NCBI RefSeq assembly: GCF_002261185.1
Contig: NZ_NEVQ01000001.1
Span: 186,001-250,000, forward strand
Direction: 5' to 3'
Length of the DNA stretch: 64,000 bases
Source of the DNA: Bordetella genomosp. 4
GTDB taxonomy: Bacteria; Pseudomonadota; Gammaproteobacteria; Burkholderiales; Burkholderiaceae_B
A program made the position numbers and the translations under genes. The notes under the pieces are model-generated. The model worked only from the letters and a program-made list of their open reading frames with translations. It was not told the origin of the DNA and made no database searches. This document shows, piece by piece, positions 54,003 through 62,046 of the stretch (within the stretch, counting starts at the first letter, position 1; the number at the start of each line of letters is the position of its first letter).

Positions 54003-54051
54003 GCAGGGATCGACCCTGCCGCGCGAGACATGAATTCAGCTTGTCTCGCGC
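54003..54051 (-). promoter_or_regulatory. Hairpin pair in the receptor-permease spacer
   Basis: GCAGGG-ATCGA-CCCTGC (54003-54019) is followed by GCGCGAGACA / TGTCTCGCGC (54021-54030 and 54042-54051, 10-bp stem, 11-base loop). It lies between the receptor stop and the first permease start. There is no T-run, so it is likely to stabilise the receptor mRNA or lessen read-through into the permeases. Confidence 0.6.
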
Positions 54052-54120
54052 TGCGCGAAGCTACGAGGCAACCAGCGAGCCATATCCTCACCAGTCCGCT
54101 CATCCTCGCGCAGCGGCTCA

Positions 54121-55725
54121 TCAAGGCATGACGACGTTGCGCAGATCCAATACGTCATCGGCGCGCTGCACGACCTGGAGCGAGTCTTTGATGCCCCAAG
54201 ACATCGGCTGCTGATGCAACGGCAGGTAGCCGTAGTCTTTGCTCACGATCTCAAAGGCTTCTTTGATCATGGCGTTACGCTTGGCTTGATCGGTTTCTAC
54301 GCCGATCTTGTTGGTGAGTTCGTCGACTTTCGGGTTGCAATAGCCGCCCAGATTGAATTGCCCCGCCGCTGTCTTGCTGTTTCGGCACGATGCCAGGTTC
54401 AACAGCACGTTGTGGGCATCGGTAGAGCTTGGCGTCCAGCCGAGCATATACATGCTGGTGTCGTTGCCGGCCTGCAGCAGGATCTTGCCGAAGTACTTGG
54501 ACTTGGTTTGTGCGAGCAGGTTGATCTTGATGCCCACACGCGCCAGCATGCCGGCGACGGCCTGGCAGATCTTTTCGTCGTTGACGTAGCGATCGTTGGG
54601 GCAGTCCAGTGTGACGGTAAAGCCATCGGGATAGCCGGCATCGGCCAGCAGTTTCTTGGCGCGGGCGGGATCGGGTTTGTAGGGCTCGCCATAGGAGTCA
54701 TCGTAGCCATTGACCGACGTCGCGACCAACGAGCCCAAAGGCTTGGCGGCGCCGCGCATGATCTTCTGGTTGATGGCGTTGACGTCTACTGCCAGCACAA
54801 CCGCCTCGCGCACGCGAGCGTCTTTGAAGGGATTTTTGCCCTTGATGTTCGAGTACAGCAGTTCGTCGCGGTGTTGATCCATTCCGATGAACACGGTACG
54901 GGCCTCGGGTTCAGTCAAGGGCTTCACGCCGGGGGCGTCTTCCAGGCGTTTCCAATCCTGCACCGGCACGGGCTGAACGATGTCCATCTCGCCCGAGATC
55001 AATGCCGCGACACGCGTGGCTTCTTGAGTGATCGGTTGGAAGACGACTTCGTCGATATTCGTCTTGATGTCTTTATTCCAATAGCCGTCAAAGCGTTTGA
55101 GCGTGGTTTTCACATCGGGTTGGCGCTCGACCAGAACGAAAGGGCCCGTGCCGTTGGCATGCAGGTTGGCGTAGTTGCCTTGATTGTCGCCCTTGACGTT
55201 TGTAGCTTCGGTGGTCTTGTTTTTCTCCGACCACGACTTGCTCATGATGTAGAGAAAGGTCCACTCTCGCGGCAGAATCGGGTTGGGAGTGGGCGTGATG
55301 ACTTCGATGGTGTGGTCATCGATTTTCTTGACCTCGGAAGCTTTGGCGCCGTAGCCCTTCATGTCCGAGCCCGGCGTCATGCTGCGTTTCCACGAGAAAA
55401 TCACATCGTCCGCGGTAAAGGGCGAGCCGTCATGAAACTTGACCCCTTTGCGCAGCTTGAACACCCATTTGGTCGGTTCGGTGTTTTCCCAGCTCTCCGC
55501 CAATAGCGGGACCAGTTTCATGTCGCCGTCGTAACCGGCGAGTGTCTCGTAGATGTTGCCTTGAAAGCCCAGCGTGAAGGTTTCATTCAACGCCATGGGG
55601 TCCATCGAAGTGGCATCGCCCTGATAGGCCCAGTGCAGGGTCTTGGCGTGCGCGGTGCCCGCGACTGTCGCGGCGCAAATGGCCAGCGCCAACGCCGAAC
55701 GCTTGATGAGAGGAGTGATACGCAT
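54121..55725 (-). CDS. Dipeptide/oligopeptide-type periplasmic binding protein
   Basis: A 534-residue family 5 binding protein (DppA/OppA class) with a signal peptide (ALALAICAATVAGTAHA-KT). The mature chain has LHWAYQGDATSMDPMALNET, LAESWENTEPTKWVFKLRKG, VKFHDGSPFTADDVIFSWKR (the SBP_bac_5 signature) and FKDARVREAVVLAVDVNAIN. It captures peptides, or opine- or nickel-type ligands, for the transporter downstream; the class is broad and the ligand is not evident. A strong sigma-70-like promoter about 260 bases upstream implies a long untranslated leader. Confidence 0.93.
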   Translation of the reverse strand: MRITPLIKRSALALAICAATVAGTAHAKTLHWAYQGDATSMDPMALNETFTLGFQGNIYETLAGYDGDMKLVPLLAESWENTEPTKWVFKLRKGVKFHDGSPFTADDVIFSWKRSMTPGSDMKGYGAKASEVKKIDDHTIEVITPTPNPILPREWTFLYIMSKSWSEKNKTTEATNVKGDNQGNYANLHANGTGPFVLVERQPDVKTTLKRFDGYWNKDIKTNIDEVVFQPITQEATRVAALISGEMDIVQPVPVQDWKRLEDAPGVKPLTEPEARTVFIGMDQHRDELLYSNIKGKNPFKDARVREAVVLAVDVNAINQKIMRGAAKPLGSLVATSVNGYDDSYGEPYKPDPARAKKLLADAGYPDGFTVTLDCPNDRYVNDEKICQAVAGMLARVGIKINLLAQTKSKYFGKILLQAGNDTSMYMLGWTPSSTDAHNVLLNLASCRNSKTAAGQFNLGGYCNPKVDELTNKIGVETDQAKRNAMIKEAFEIVSKDYGYLPLHQQPMSWGIKDSLQVVQRADDVLDLRNVVMP

Positions 55726-56131
55726 AGCCCTTTGTGCTCCGTGTAATGCGCGGATTGCGCGACAGAAGTAACAGGGCCCCCGCCCCGATGGTATGTATAG
55801 GCCGGGGGCTCGGCGTATTGCTTACAACGATGCGAGGCCTTGTATGAGGCGATGCGCGACGGCGTGCGCATGATGGCGCGCAACGGCGGCGTTGATCACT
55901 GTATAGGACTTCGAATTCACGATAGACCTGACCTCGGGTGATTCGGTTGCTCGGCGTGGGATAAGTGCTGCCAAGGTACGTCGAATCTTATAGAGGCAGT
56001 GATTTAAGCGTCAACTGTTTTGGCTTGGGGTTAGTACTCGGTTGCGGCTAGTGAAAAACCCGGGTGTATGCGAGCGTGAGGCGATTGGGAAAGCTTGGAC
56101 TGGGCGGCAGATTTCCCCAAGATGTATCGGC
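55726..56131 (-). other. Promoter and long leader region of the dipeptide transporter operon
   Basis: A 406-base gene-free stretch read on the minus strand. A promoter lies at 56014-55987; the leader that follows would be about 255 nt. It contains a GC hairpin, GCCCCCG (55776-55782) with CGGGGGC (55803-55809), about 50-85 bases before the start codon, and other GC-rich pairings around 55855-55890. No open frame with a ribosome site is visible. Confidence 0.55.
55987..56014 (-). promoter_or_regulatory. Sigma-70-like promoter of the dipeptide receptor gene
   Basis: On the minus strand: TTGACG (56014-56009), a 16-base spacer, then TATAAG (55992-55987). Five of six bases match consensus at -35 and five of six at -10. 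Confidence 0.65.
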
Positions 56132-57517
56132 TCAGGATCCGCCATCCTGGGCCGCCAGGATGCGTGCCAGCTCGGCTATGGTGCGTTTGCGGCGTTCGTC
56201 GTCCTCGTGGCCTTTGTTCAATGCGGACCATTCGGGGCGGCTGCGGGCCTCTTTCAGGGCGTCGGGAAGTCGGCCCGAGCGCCATGCCTTGTCGGCCGGC
56301 CGATCCAGATGGACGGGATCGCGTGCGGCATGTCCGCGACGTTCCAACGCGTTGATCAGTTGACGTTGCCGCATTGCTAATAGGCGTAGTACTGCATCGT
56401 CGACGGTGATTTCGCGATAGCCGCGCAGTTTGCCCATCAGCCGTCCGCCAAAACGTTCGACGCCCTGCCAGAGTCCCCCCGCGGCAGCGCCGATCAGCAT
56501 GCCGGTACCCAGGCTCAGGCCCGCGCTGAGCATATCGACGGCCGCGCCGGCCATGGCGCCCGCGGCCATGCCGGTACCTAGCTGGATTCCCATGTCTTTC
56601 AGGGCCTGGGGGTGAAATAGATCCATGCCCCAGCGGGTGTCGGTCAACGGCAGGCCGTCCTCGGCATAGTCGCTGCGGTGAAAGTTGTATAGCGCGAGCA
56701 AGGCATCGACGCAGGCCTGTTCGCGGCGCCGGACCTGTTCGCGCAACGTCGCAGCGTGTGTTTGCAGGGCCTCGTCATCGGGCGGGCTCGCAACCCGTAG
56801 CGCGGCCACGTCTATCAGCAGGTCCGCGGCCAACTGCCAGGCGGCTTGGCTGCGTTCGGTGCGCTGGAGCACCATCGCGTCTGACAGGCGATGCAATATT
56901 GAGGCATGCCGGTCCAGCAAGACTGCCAATTTGGCATACAACTGACGTTCGCCATCGAGAGGCGGCGCCACCGTGTCGAACTCCAGCGCGGCATGCAAAC
57001 CCAGACGCGACATCGCATCGCGCCATTCATCGGCACGGTGGGCGGGAGCATTGACGAAGTTCAACACCGGCAACAGAGGCCGGCCGCACGCTGCCAGCAA
57101 GGCTAACTCGTCCCGATGTTTGCTCAGCACAGGATCGCGTGCGTCGATCACGTACAGGGCCGCATCGCAGTCCAGCATTTTGGTCAGCACGCGGGCTTCC
57201 TGTTCGTAGCGCCGGTGTGCTTCGGGCGAATCCAGAAAACGGCGAATACGTGCGGGACCATCGCGACGCGTATCCGGGTTGTCGAGCCTTTCGAGGTACT
57301 CCAGCAAGGCGATGCTGTCTTCCATGCCTGGCGTATCAAACCATTCCAGCACAGGTTTGCCATCCAGTTTCAGGCGTGCGCCTTCTACGTGGCGGGTGGT
57401 GCCAGGACTATCTGCGACTTCGCCGAATTCGCTATTGCGCGTCAGCGTGCGCAACAATGACGTCTTGCCAGTATTAGTGTGTCCAACAACGGCGATCTTC
57501 AGCATCGGATCACTCAT
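56132..57517 (-). CDS. DUF3482-domain GTPase
   Basis: ATG at 57517 overlaps the end of the DUF2868 gene by 8 bases and gives 461 residues. The N-terminal domain is a TrmE/Era-like GTPase: P-loop GHTNTGKT (12-19), Thr40/Thr41 in switch I, and DTPG (61-64). The G4 motif is atypical, LNFVN (152-156) in place of NKxD, so nucleotide choice may differ. The C-terminal DUF3482 part has a strikingly Gly/Ala-rich segment (310-348, with GTGMAAGAMAGAAVDML and LGTGMLIGAAAGGLW) like a membrane-inserting glycine zipper. Function unknown. It is the third gene of a coupled operon with YkvA and DUF2868 proteins. Confidence 0.82.
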   Translation of the reverse strand: MSDPMLKIAVVGHTNTGKTSLLRTLTRNSEFGEVADSPGTTRHVEGARLKLDGKPVLEWFDTPGMEDSIALLEYLERLDNPDTRRDGPARIRRFLDSPEAHRRYEQEARVLTKMLDCDAALYVIDARDPVLSKHRDELALLAACGRPLLPVLNFVNAPAHRADEWRDAMSRLGLHAALEFDTVAPPLDGERQLYAKLAVLLDRHASILHRLSDAMVLQRTERSQAAWQLAADLLIDVAALRVASPPDDEALQTHAATLREQVRRREQACVDALLALYNFHRSDYAEDGLPLTDTRWGMDLFHPQALKDMGIQLGTGMAAGAMAGAAVDMLSAGLSLGTGMLIGAAAGGLWQGVERFGGRLMGKLRGYREITVDDAVLRLLAMRQRQLINALERRGHAARDPVHLDRPADKAWRSGRLPDALKEARSRPEWSALNKGHEDDERRKRTIAELARILAAQDGGS

Positions 57518-58955
57518 TGCCAGTCTCCAGCCAGCGTAGCGGGCGATCGGCATTTTGCACAATGGCGTCCGGCGCCATGCCGGTCGCCATGAGGCGTTCA
57601 CGCCATGTTTGCAGGCGGTTTGATGAAGAGGAATGTGCCTCGTGTGTGTACAGCCACACACGCGTTTGGCCAGTCTTGTCCGTCAGCGAAGCGATCAGCC
57701 CCAGCGTCCCGCGATCAGGCGTCTGGCGGGCGTCGCACGCGATCAGCAGACGCGGGGTATGGCTCTGAGCCAATGCATCCTGCAAACGATTGCGTTGCTC
57801 GCGTGAATCCAGATTGCCCGCGTCGACCACGCCGCCGGGGACATCCTCGGGCGGCCAGGGCAGATCGGTGGGCAGTTCCAAGCCGACTAACAGAGGCTGG
57901 GTGCCCAATGAATCCAGCGCGTCTGATTCGATGGAGCGTCCAGCGCCAATCTGGGGTTGATGCAAGGGATCGACCGGACGGTCAATGCCGCTGGACTGTA
58001 CGGTCGGCAGCAGGCGGTCGCGCAATGTGGCGTAGCCGGGCAATGTCGGATCGATATGCAGACGCTGTTTTGCATGGATTGTTTGGGCCAGGCACAGCAA
58101 CCATGCAATGAGTCGGGGCAGCAAGCCATACACCACGATCACGCCGATGAGCCAGACCGACCATTGGGCCTGTGCCGCGGCAGGCAGCGTCTGGCTGTTG
58201 TCGCTGGCGCGCACGATGTCGTCGGCCGGGATGGCGAATCCCAGCTGTGCAGGCAGCCAGCCCAGCGCGCGCGTCAGAAAAACGAAGGTCTCCGGCTGTA
58301 GTAGCGTAGTCGCCCAGACAAAGCGATAGCTGGCGGTAGAAAGCATCACCAGCAAGGTGATCAGCGCTGCGCCCAGCCCTGCCAGCCACAGGGTATGGCT
58401 GATCGTGCCGAATAGACTGCGCAAGGCCCCTGCCCGCGCCAGTAGATTCATCAACGCTTGCGGCACGAGGGCCGCATCTGGGCCTCGTGCAAATTTGCGG
58501 GTCGCCCAGAGCCACAGACGTCCCAGGCCTGTGGCCTGGCTGGGGCGCAGTAGAAATGACGCCAGCCAAAGCAAAAAGGTCAACGCATGCAGACCGAGCA
58601 GCGTGCCGACCGCCCACAGGACATTAACGGGGCGCGTTCCATCGCCTAATGTGCCCGCTGCTGAACCGATCCCGGCCAGGACAGCGATCAACAACAATAG
58701 CAGCAGGCTGATGACTGCGCCCTGACGCCAGCGCCCTATCAGTGCGTCCAGACCCTCACGGCGGCCGAGCCATTGTGCGCGCAGCAAGACGCGGTCTTGC
58801 AGAACGTCGGGTCCATTGCGCGCGTGGCGTACGGCGTCGGCGTCTTCGAGAGGCCCCCAGTGTTCTTCGCGCAGGCGTATCGCTTCGGCCAACCAGTGCG
58901 CTTGCCACGGCGGGGTGTTTTCCAAAGCCGTCGTAGGGGCGGCAGGGGGTACCAT
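57510..58955 (-). CDS. DUF2868 membrane protein
   Basis: ATG at 58955 gives 481 residues. A cytoplasmic helical start (WLAEAIRLREEHWGPLEDAD) is followed by four likely membrane helices: VISLLLLLLIAVLAGIGSAA, VGTLLGLHALTFLLWLASFL, LWLAGLGAALITLLVMLSTA and VWLIGVIVVYGLLPRLIAWL. A soluble C-terminal domain of about 170 residues follows (LVGLELPTDLPWPPEDVPGG; RLLIACDARQTPDRGTLGLI). The start codon shares a base with the YkvA stop (TGATG), and its end overlaps the GTPase gene. The family has no known function; the fixed pairing with a DUF3482 GTPase suggests a membrane-bound GTPase complex. Confidence 0.8.
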   Translation of the reverse strand: MVPPAAPTTALENTPPWQAHWLAEAIRLREEHWGPLEDADAVRHARNGPDVLQDRVLLRAQWLGRREGLDALIGRWRQGAVISLLLLLLIAVLAGIGSAAGTLGDGTRPVNVLWAVGTLLGLHALTFLLWLASFLLRPSQATGLGRLWLWATRKFARGPDAALVPQALMNLLARAGALRSLFGTISHTLWLAGLGAALITLLVMLSTASYRFVWATTLLQPETFVFLTRALGWLPAQLGFAIPADDIVRASDNSQTLPAAAQAQWSVWLIGVIVVYGLLPRLIAWLLCLAQTIHAKQRLHIDPTLPGYATLRDRLLPTVQSSGIDRPVDPLHQPQIGAGRSIESDALDSLGTQPLLVGLELPTDLPWPPEDVPGGVVDAGNLDSREQRNRLQDALAQSHTPRLLIACDARQTPDRGTLGLIASLTDKTGQTRVWLYTHEAHSSSSNRLQTWRERLMATGMAPDAIVQNADRPLRWLETGNE

Positions 58956-59332
58956 CAACGAGCGGGGGGCGCGTCGGTCTTGTCAGAGGCGCCAAACCAG
59001 TTCTGCAGCTTGACGCTGGCCTGTTGTTTGACGTCGTCATTGATGTAGAACGCCACCGTCGCCAGTGCCGCGGTCATGACGCTCAGGTCATCGGTGTAGC
59101 CCACCAGCGGCGCCAGGTCCGGAATGGCGTCTAAGGGCAACACGAAATAGCCTAATGCGCCGTAGATGACGCGACGCGCCCATTTGGGCGTATCGGGACT
59201 TTTCACGGCGTAATACAGCCATAGTGCTTTTTCCAGTGCCTGTCGACCCGCGGCCGACGCATGGCGTGTCGCCTTGCGCCAGAAGCGCTGGTCGGAATAG
59301 GCCTTTTCGTAGGTAGGGTTCGCAGTCGACAT
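58955..59332 (-). CDS. YkvA family (DUF1232) protein
   Basis: ATG at 59332 gives 125 residues; earlier codons of the open frame are not protein-like. The DUF1232 core is WARRVIYGALGYFVLPLDAI followed by PDLAPLVGYTDDLSVMTAAL (about 55-94). That is a hydrophobic hairpin with the family's PxDxIPDxxPxxGYxDD pattern. It is followed by a short polar end. Related proteins are small membrane-associated factors without a defined role. It is the first gene of the coupled YkvA-DUF2868-DUF3482 operon. Confidence 0.87.
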   Translation of the reverse strand: MSTANPTYEKAYSDQRFWRKATRHASAAGRQALEKALWLYYAVKSPDTPKWARRVIYGALGYFVLPLDAIPDLAPLVGYTDDLSVMTAALATVAFYINDDVKQQASVKLQNWFGASDKTDAPPAR

Positions 59333-59668
59333 GGTGCGTTGGGCGTCAGCCCAATGGTGATCAGGTAACAACCCATTGTAGACCGCCCCGCTGACGTCTT
59401 TGTTCGAGTCTGTTGACGGCGTTGTGCGGGACGACCCGTTTACAACATTGCGTAGCGCTGGCAGAAGCATCGCTGATTGCAACGTTGTTGCGTATAAATA
59501 ACGATCGTTACGTTTAATTTGACAGTTACGTTGCTTGTTGTTTCTCGGAACGTTAAATTTGCCGTTAATAACTCATTTTGTGAAAATAGAAATATTTTGT
59601 TTCGTTTGTTCCACCTATAGCAGGGCTGCCGCGACTGTACGGGTCCACGGGCTTTGCAGAGAGACATC
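59333..59668. other. AT-rich regulatory region before the fimbrial operon
   Basis: 336 bases with no gene. From about 59460 to 59620 it is much richer in A+T than the surroundings, which often marks silenced, foreign-type or tightly regulated promoters. It contains TTGACA (59519-59524) without a well-placed -10. GTTACGTT occurs twice, 18 bases apart (59507 and 59525). A diverged direct repeat, ACGTTTAATTTG (59510) and ACGTTAAATTTG (59550), has a 40-base period. No homopolymer tract of the kind that drives fimbrial phase variation was seen. Confidence 0.6.
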
Positions 59669-60217
59669 ATGATGCTGAAAAAATTGCTCGTCGCGTCCTT
59701 CGTAGTCGCCGCTTTCAGTCAGTCCCCCGTCCAAGCCGCAGGCACTCTGGTAGGCCAAGTGGGAGTACAAATGGTCATTGGGGCCGGCTGTACCATCATC
59801 AACGGCTCCGTTGCTGGCGGCATCAATCAATGGGGTACCTTGGATTTCGGCACGTATGCCGATTTAACCAACGTGGTGGATGCTCAAGCGGTGGGAACGT
59901 CGGGCAATATCCAGATCCAATGCAGTACTGGATTGACTCCGGTGTTGCAGGTTAACGCGGGTTTGCATGCCTCAGGCGGTCAGCGCTACATGCAGAACAG
60001 CACTACGACCTCGAGCACGATAGCCTATAACCTGTATTCGGATGCCGCGCGTTCCGCATTGATCCAGGCCAACACGCCCGTGGACATATCCTCGGTGTCA
60101 ACGGGCACTGCGGTCAATATTCCGCTCTATGGCCGTGTGGTGCCTACCGGGCAGGCAACGCCGACGCCTGCAGCTGGCACCTATATCGATACGCTGTTGG
60201 TGACGCTCGCCTGGTGA
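59669..60217 (+). CDS. Spore coat U domain protein (Csu-type pilin subunit)
   Basis: The ATG at 59669 (AGAGAG upstream) gives 182 residues. A signal peptide (MLKKLLVASFVVAAFSQSPV, cleavage QA-AG) is followed by the SCPU domain: AGCTIINGSVAGGINQWGTL, DFGTYADL, IQIQCSTGLTPVLQVNAG, RYMQNS, IAYNLYSD, IPLYGRV and the terminal AGTYIDTLLVTLAW. Two Cys form the conserved disulfide. The beta-rich terminal strand is the donor for chaperone-usher assembly. First of three such genes and likely the major shaft subunit (CsuA/B-like). Confidence 0.92.
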   Translation: MMLKKLLVASFVVAAFSQSPVQAAGTLVGQVGVQMVIGAGCTIINGSVAGGINQWGTLDFGTYADLTNVVDAQAVGTSGNIQIQCSTGLTPVLQVNAGLHASGGQRYMQNSTTTSSTIAYNLYSDAARSALIQANTPVDISSVSTGTAVNIPLYGRVVPTGQATPTPAAGTYIDTLLVTLAW

Positions 60218-60223
60218 TAGCGG

Positions 60224-60724
60224 GTGCGTGATGCGCGCGGCGTGCTGTTGATGGCGGCACTGGGTGGAGCTCTGTTTGGGGCAGCACACGCCCAGGCCCC
60301 TACGGCGACCATCGGTTTACGCGCCATGATTGCGCCGGCCTGCGCTGCGGGCAGTCTGGATTACGGCGTGCTGGACTTTGGGTCACACGGCTCGTTGAGC
60401 AATCAAGTCGAGACAAGCAGCAGTGTCGGTGGAGGGACCATTCAAGTCACTTGCGTCAATGGCTTGAGCTATTCGATTCGCCTGGATGGCGGGTTGTATG
60501 GCAATGGGACACAACGTTATATGCGAAGCGCTGCAGGTGCCGCGATCTCGTATCAGTTGTTCGGTGATGCGCAGTTCAATGTGCCATGGAACGTCGGTAT
60601 CGCGCTGAATCAAACAGGCACCGGTTCGCTGCAGCAAATCCCGCTGTATGGCCGGGTGCCTGCGCAGACAACACCGGCGGCCGGAACCTATAGCGACATC
60701 GTGCGCGTGACGGTGGAGTGGTAA
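60224..60724 (+). CDS. Spore coat U domain protein (Csu-type minor subunit)
   Basis: GTG start at 60224, six bases after the previous stop; 166 residues. Signal peptide GVLLMAALGGALFGAAHA-QA. SCPU landmarks: APACAAGSLDYGVLDFGSHG, IQVTCVNGLSYSIRLDGG, RYMRSAAGAAISYQLF, IPLYGRVPAQTTPAAGTYSD, VRVTVEW. It is clearly homologous to its two neighbours but diverged, so the duplication is old. It is secreted to the periplasm and assembled through the chaperone and usher encoded downstream. Confidence 0.9.
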   Translation: MRDARGVLLMAALGGALFGAAHAQAPTATIGLRAMIAPACAAGSLDYGVLDFGSHGSLSNQVETSSSVGGGTIQVTCVNGLSYSIRLDGGLYGNGTQRYMRSAAGAAISYQLFGDAQFNVPWNVGIALNQTGTGSLQQIPLYGRVPAQTTPAAGTYSDIVRVTVEW

Positions 60725-60727
60725 ATC

Positions 60728-61246
60728 GTGCGGACCTGGCTATGGTTGCTGGCATTGGTTGCGGCGCAAAGTGTTGCCGATCCCTCGCCTATCAGTCGTT
60801 CGTTTCAAGTACAGGCGTTCGTCGTGAACGGCTGCGTCTTTGGATCGAGCGGCAACTCGGTGAGCGATTTGGGCACGATCGATTTCGGCACCGTGACGAA
60901 TCTTTCGCTTGGACAATCCGCGTCGAGTACCGCGGGTAATGGTTCCATTGTGCTGACGTGCACGCCCGGCATGAGTCTGAATGTCGGTTTGGGCAGTGGC
61001 CTGAACAGCGTCAGTACGAGCGAGCGTTATCTCAAACACGTCAGCGGTACGGAGTTGCTGGCTTATCAGCTCTATCGGGATGCTGCGCATATGACTGTCT
61101 GGGGGACCGGGGCGCAGGCATTGTCGATTGCCAATTTTTCGGTCGCGACGCAGACCTACGTCGTTTATGCGCGATTACTGCCTCGCACTGGTCTGCCGTC
61201 GGCGGGCGAGTATCGCGATACGGTGGTGGTCGAGTTGCTTTATTGA
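60728..61246 (+). CDS. Spore coat U domain protein (Csu-type minor subunit)
   Basis: GTG start at 60728, three bases after the previous stop; 172 residues. Signal peptide RTWLWLLALVAAQSVA-DP. SCPU features: VNGCVFGSSGNSVSDLGTID, FGTVTNLS, GSIVLTCTPGMSLNVGLGSG, RYLKHVSGTELLAYQLYRD, YVVYARLLP, AGEYRDTVVVELLY. The IPLYGRV block of the other two is changed to YVVYARL. Probably a minor or adaptor subunit; the order subunit-subunit-subunit-chaperone-usher equals csuA/B-A-B-C-D. Confidence 0.9.
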   Translation: MRTWLWLLALVAAQSVADPSPISRSFQVQAFVVNGCVFGSSGNSVSDLGTIDFGTVTNLSLGQSASSTAGNGSIVLTCTPGMSLNVGLGSGLNSVSTSERYLKHVSGTELLAYQLYRDAAHMTVWGTGAQALSIANFSVATQTYVVYARLLPRTGLPSAGEYRDTVVVELLY

Positions 61247-61272
61247 AGGCGCCGACTTGCAGGGAGTACGGG

Positions 61273-62043
61273 ATGGCTGGGTGGTTTAGAAAGTTGTTGT
61301 GGATCGGTTGCCTGGCGCTGTCGGCGGTGAGCGTCGCACGTGCTGCCAGCGCAGTCCTGATCTGGCCGATCAATCCTGTGTTGGAATCGGACCAGTCGGC
61401 AACGGCCCTATGGCTGGAAAATCGCGGTAAACAACCGGTGACGCTGCAAGTGCGTGTGTTGGCCTGGGCTCAGGCCAACTACGAGGAAGACTATGCCGCA
61501 CAGAAGGAGATCGTGGCCAGTCCGCCCTTTGCACAGATCGAGCCAGGCAAGCGGCAATTGGTGCGCTTGATTCGCCAAGGCCCCCAGCCTACACGCGCCG
61601 AGGATGCCTATCGGATCGTGATCGACGAGGTACCTGCTGCTGCAGCTCAGGCGCAACCTCAGGGCCTGGGCGTGCAGTTTCAGATGCGTTATTCGCTGCC
61701 TTTTTTTGTGACTGCCCCTGGCATCTGGACTCAGCCGCGCAACGATGTAGAGCGTGATCCTGCCACCGCAACACAGCCGAAGCTGAACTGGCAATTGACT
61801 ACCGTGCAAGGCGCGCGTTATCTCGAGGTTCAGAACACAGGTACGGTGCATGCGCGGTTGAGTAGAGTGCGTTGGACGGGCGATGGCACAGAGGCCGTGC
61901 TCAACAACGGGTTGCTGGGGTATGTGCTGGCCGGTCAGCGTATGCGTTGGAAATTGCCGCCTAATGTGATGCCCAGACCGGGAATGCGATTGTCGGTACA
62001 GTTGGCAGACAACACGTCGCCTATTGAAGTTCCGGCACGCTGA
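61273..62043 (+). CDS. Periplasmic fimbrial chaperone (Csu type)
   Basis: ATG at 61273 with AGGGAG upstream gives 256 residues; the longer frame overlaps the third subunit gene and is not real. A signal peptide (LLWIGCLALSAVSVARA-AS) is followed by the PapD-like two-domain immunoglobulin fold. The G1 and subunit-binding region includes TALWLENRGKQPVTLQVRVL, EIVASPPFAQIEPGKRQLVR, GVQFQMRYSLPFFV and the C-terminal LRLSVQLADNTSPIE-like beta strands. It holds subunits by donor-strand complementation until the usher takes them. Confidence 0.93.
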   Translation: MAGWFRKLLWIGCLALSAVSVARAASAVLIWPINPVLESDQSATALWLENRGKQPVTLQVRVLAWAQANYEEDYAAQKEIVASPPFAQIEPGKRQLVRLIRQGPQPTRAEDAYRIVIDEVPAAAAQAQPQGLGVQFQMRYSLPFFVTAPGIWTQPRNDVERDPATATQPKLNWQLTTVQGARYLEVQNTGTVHARLSRVRWTGDGTEAVLNNGLLGYVLAGQRMRWKLPPNVMPRPGMRLSVQLADNTSPIEVPAR

Positions 62044-62046
62044 GCC

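Noticed and set aside
54214-55506. 430-codon plus-strand frame opposite the dipeptide receptor gene
   Set aside because: Shadow of a clear family 5 binding protein.
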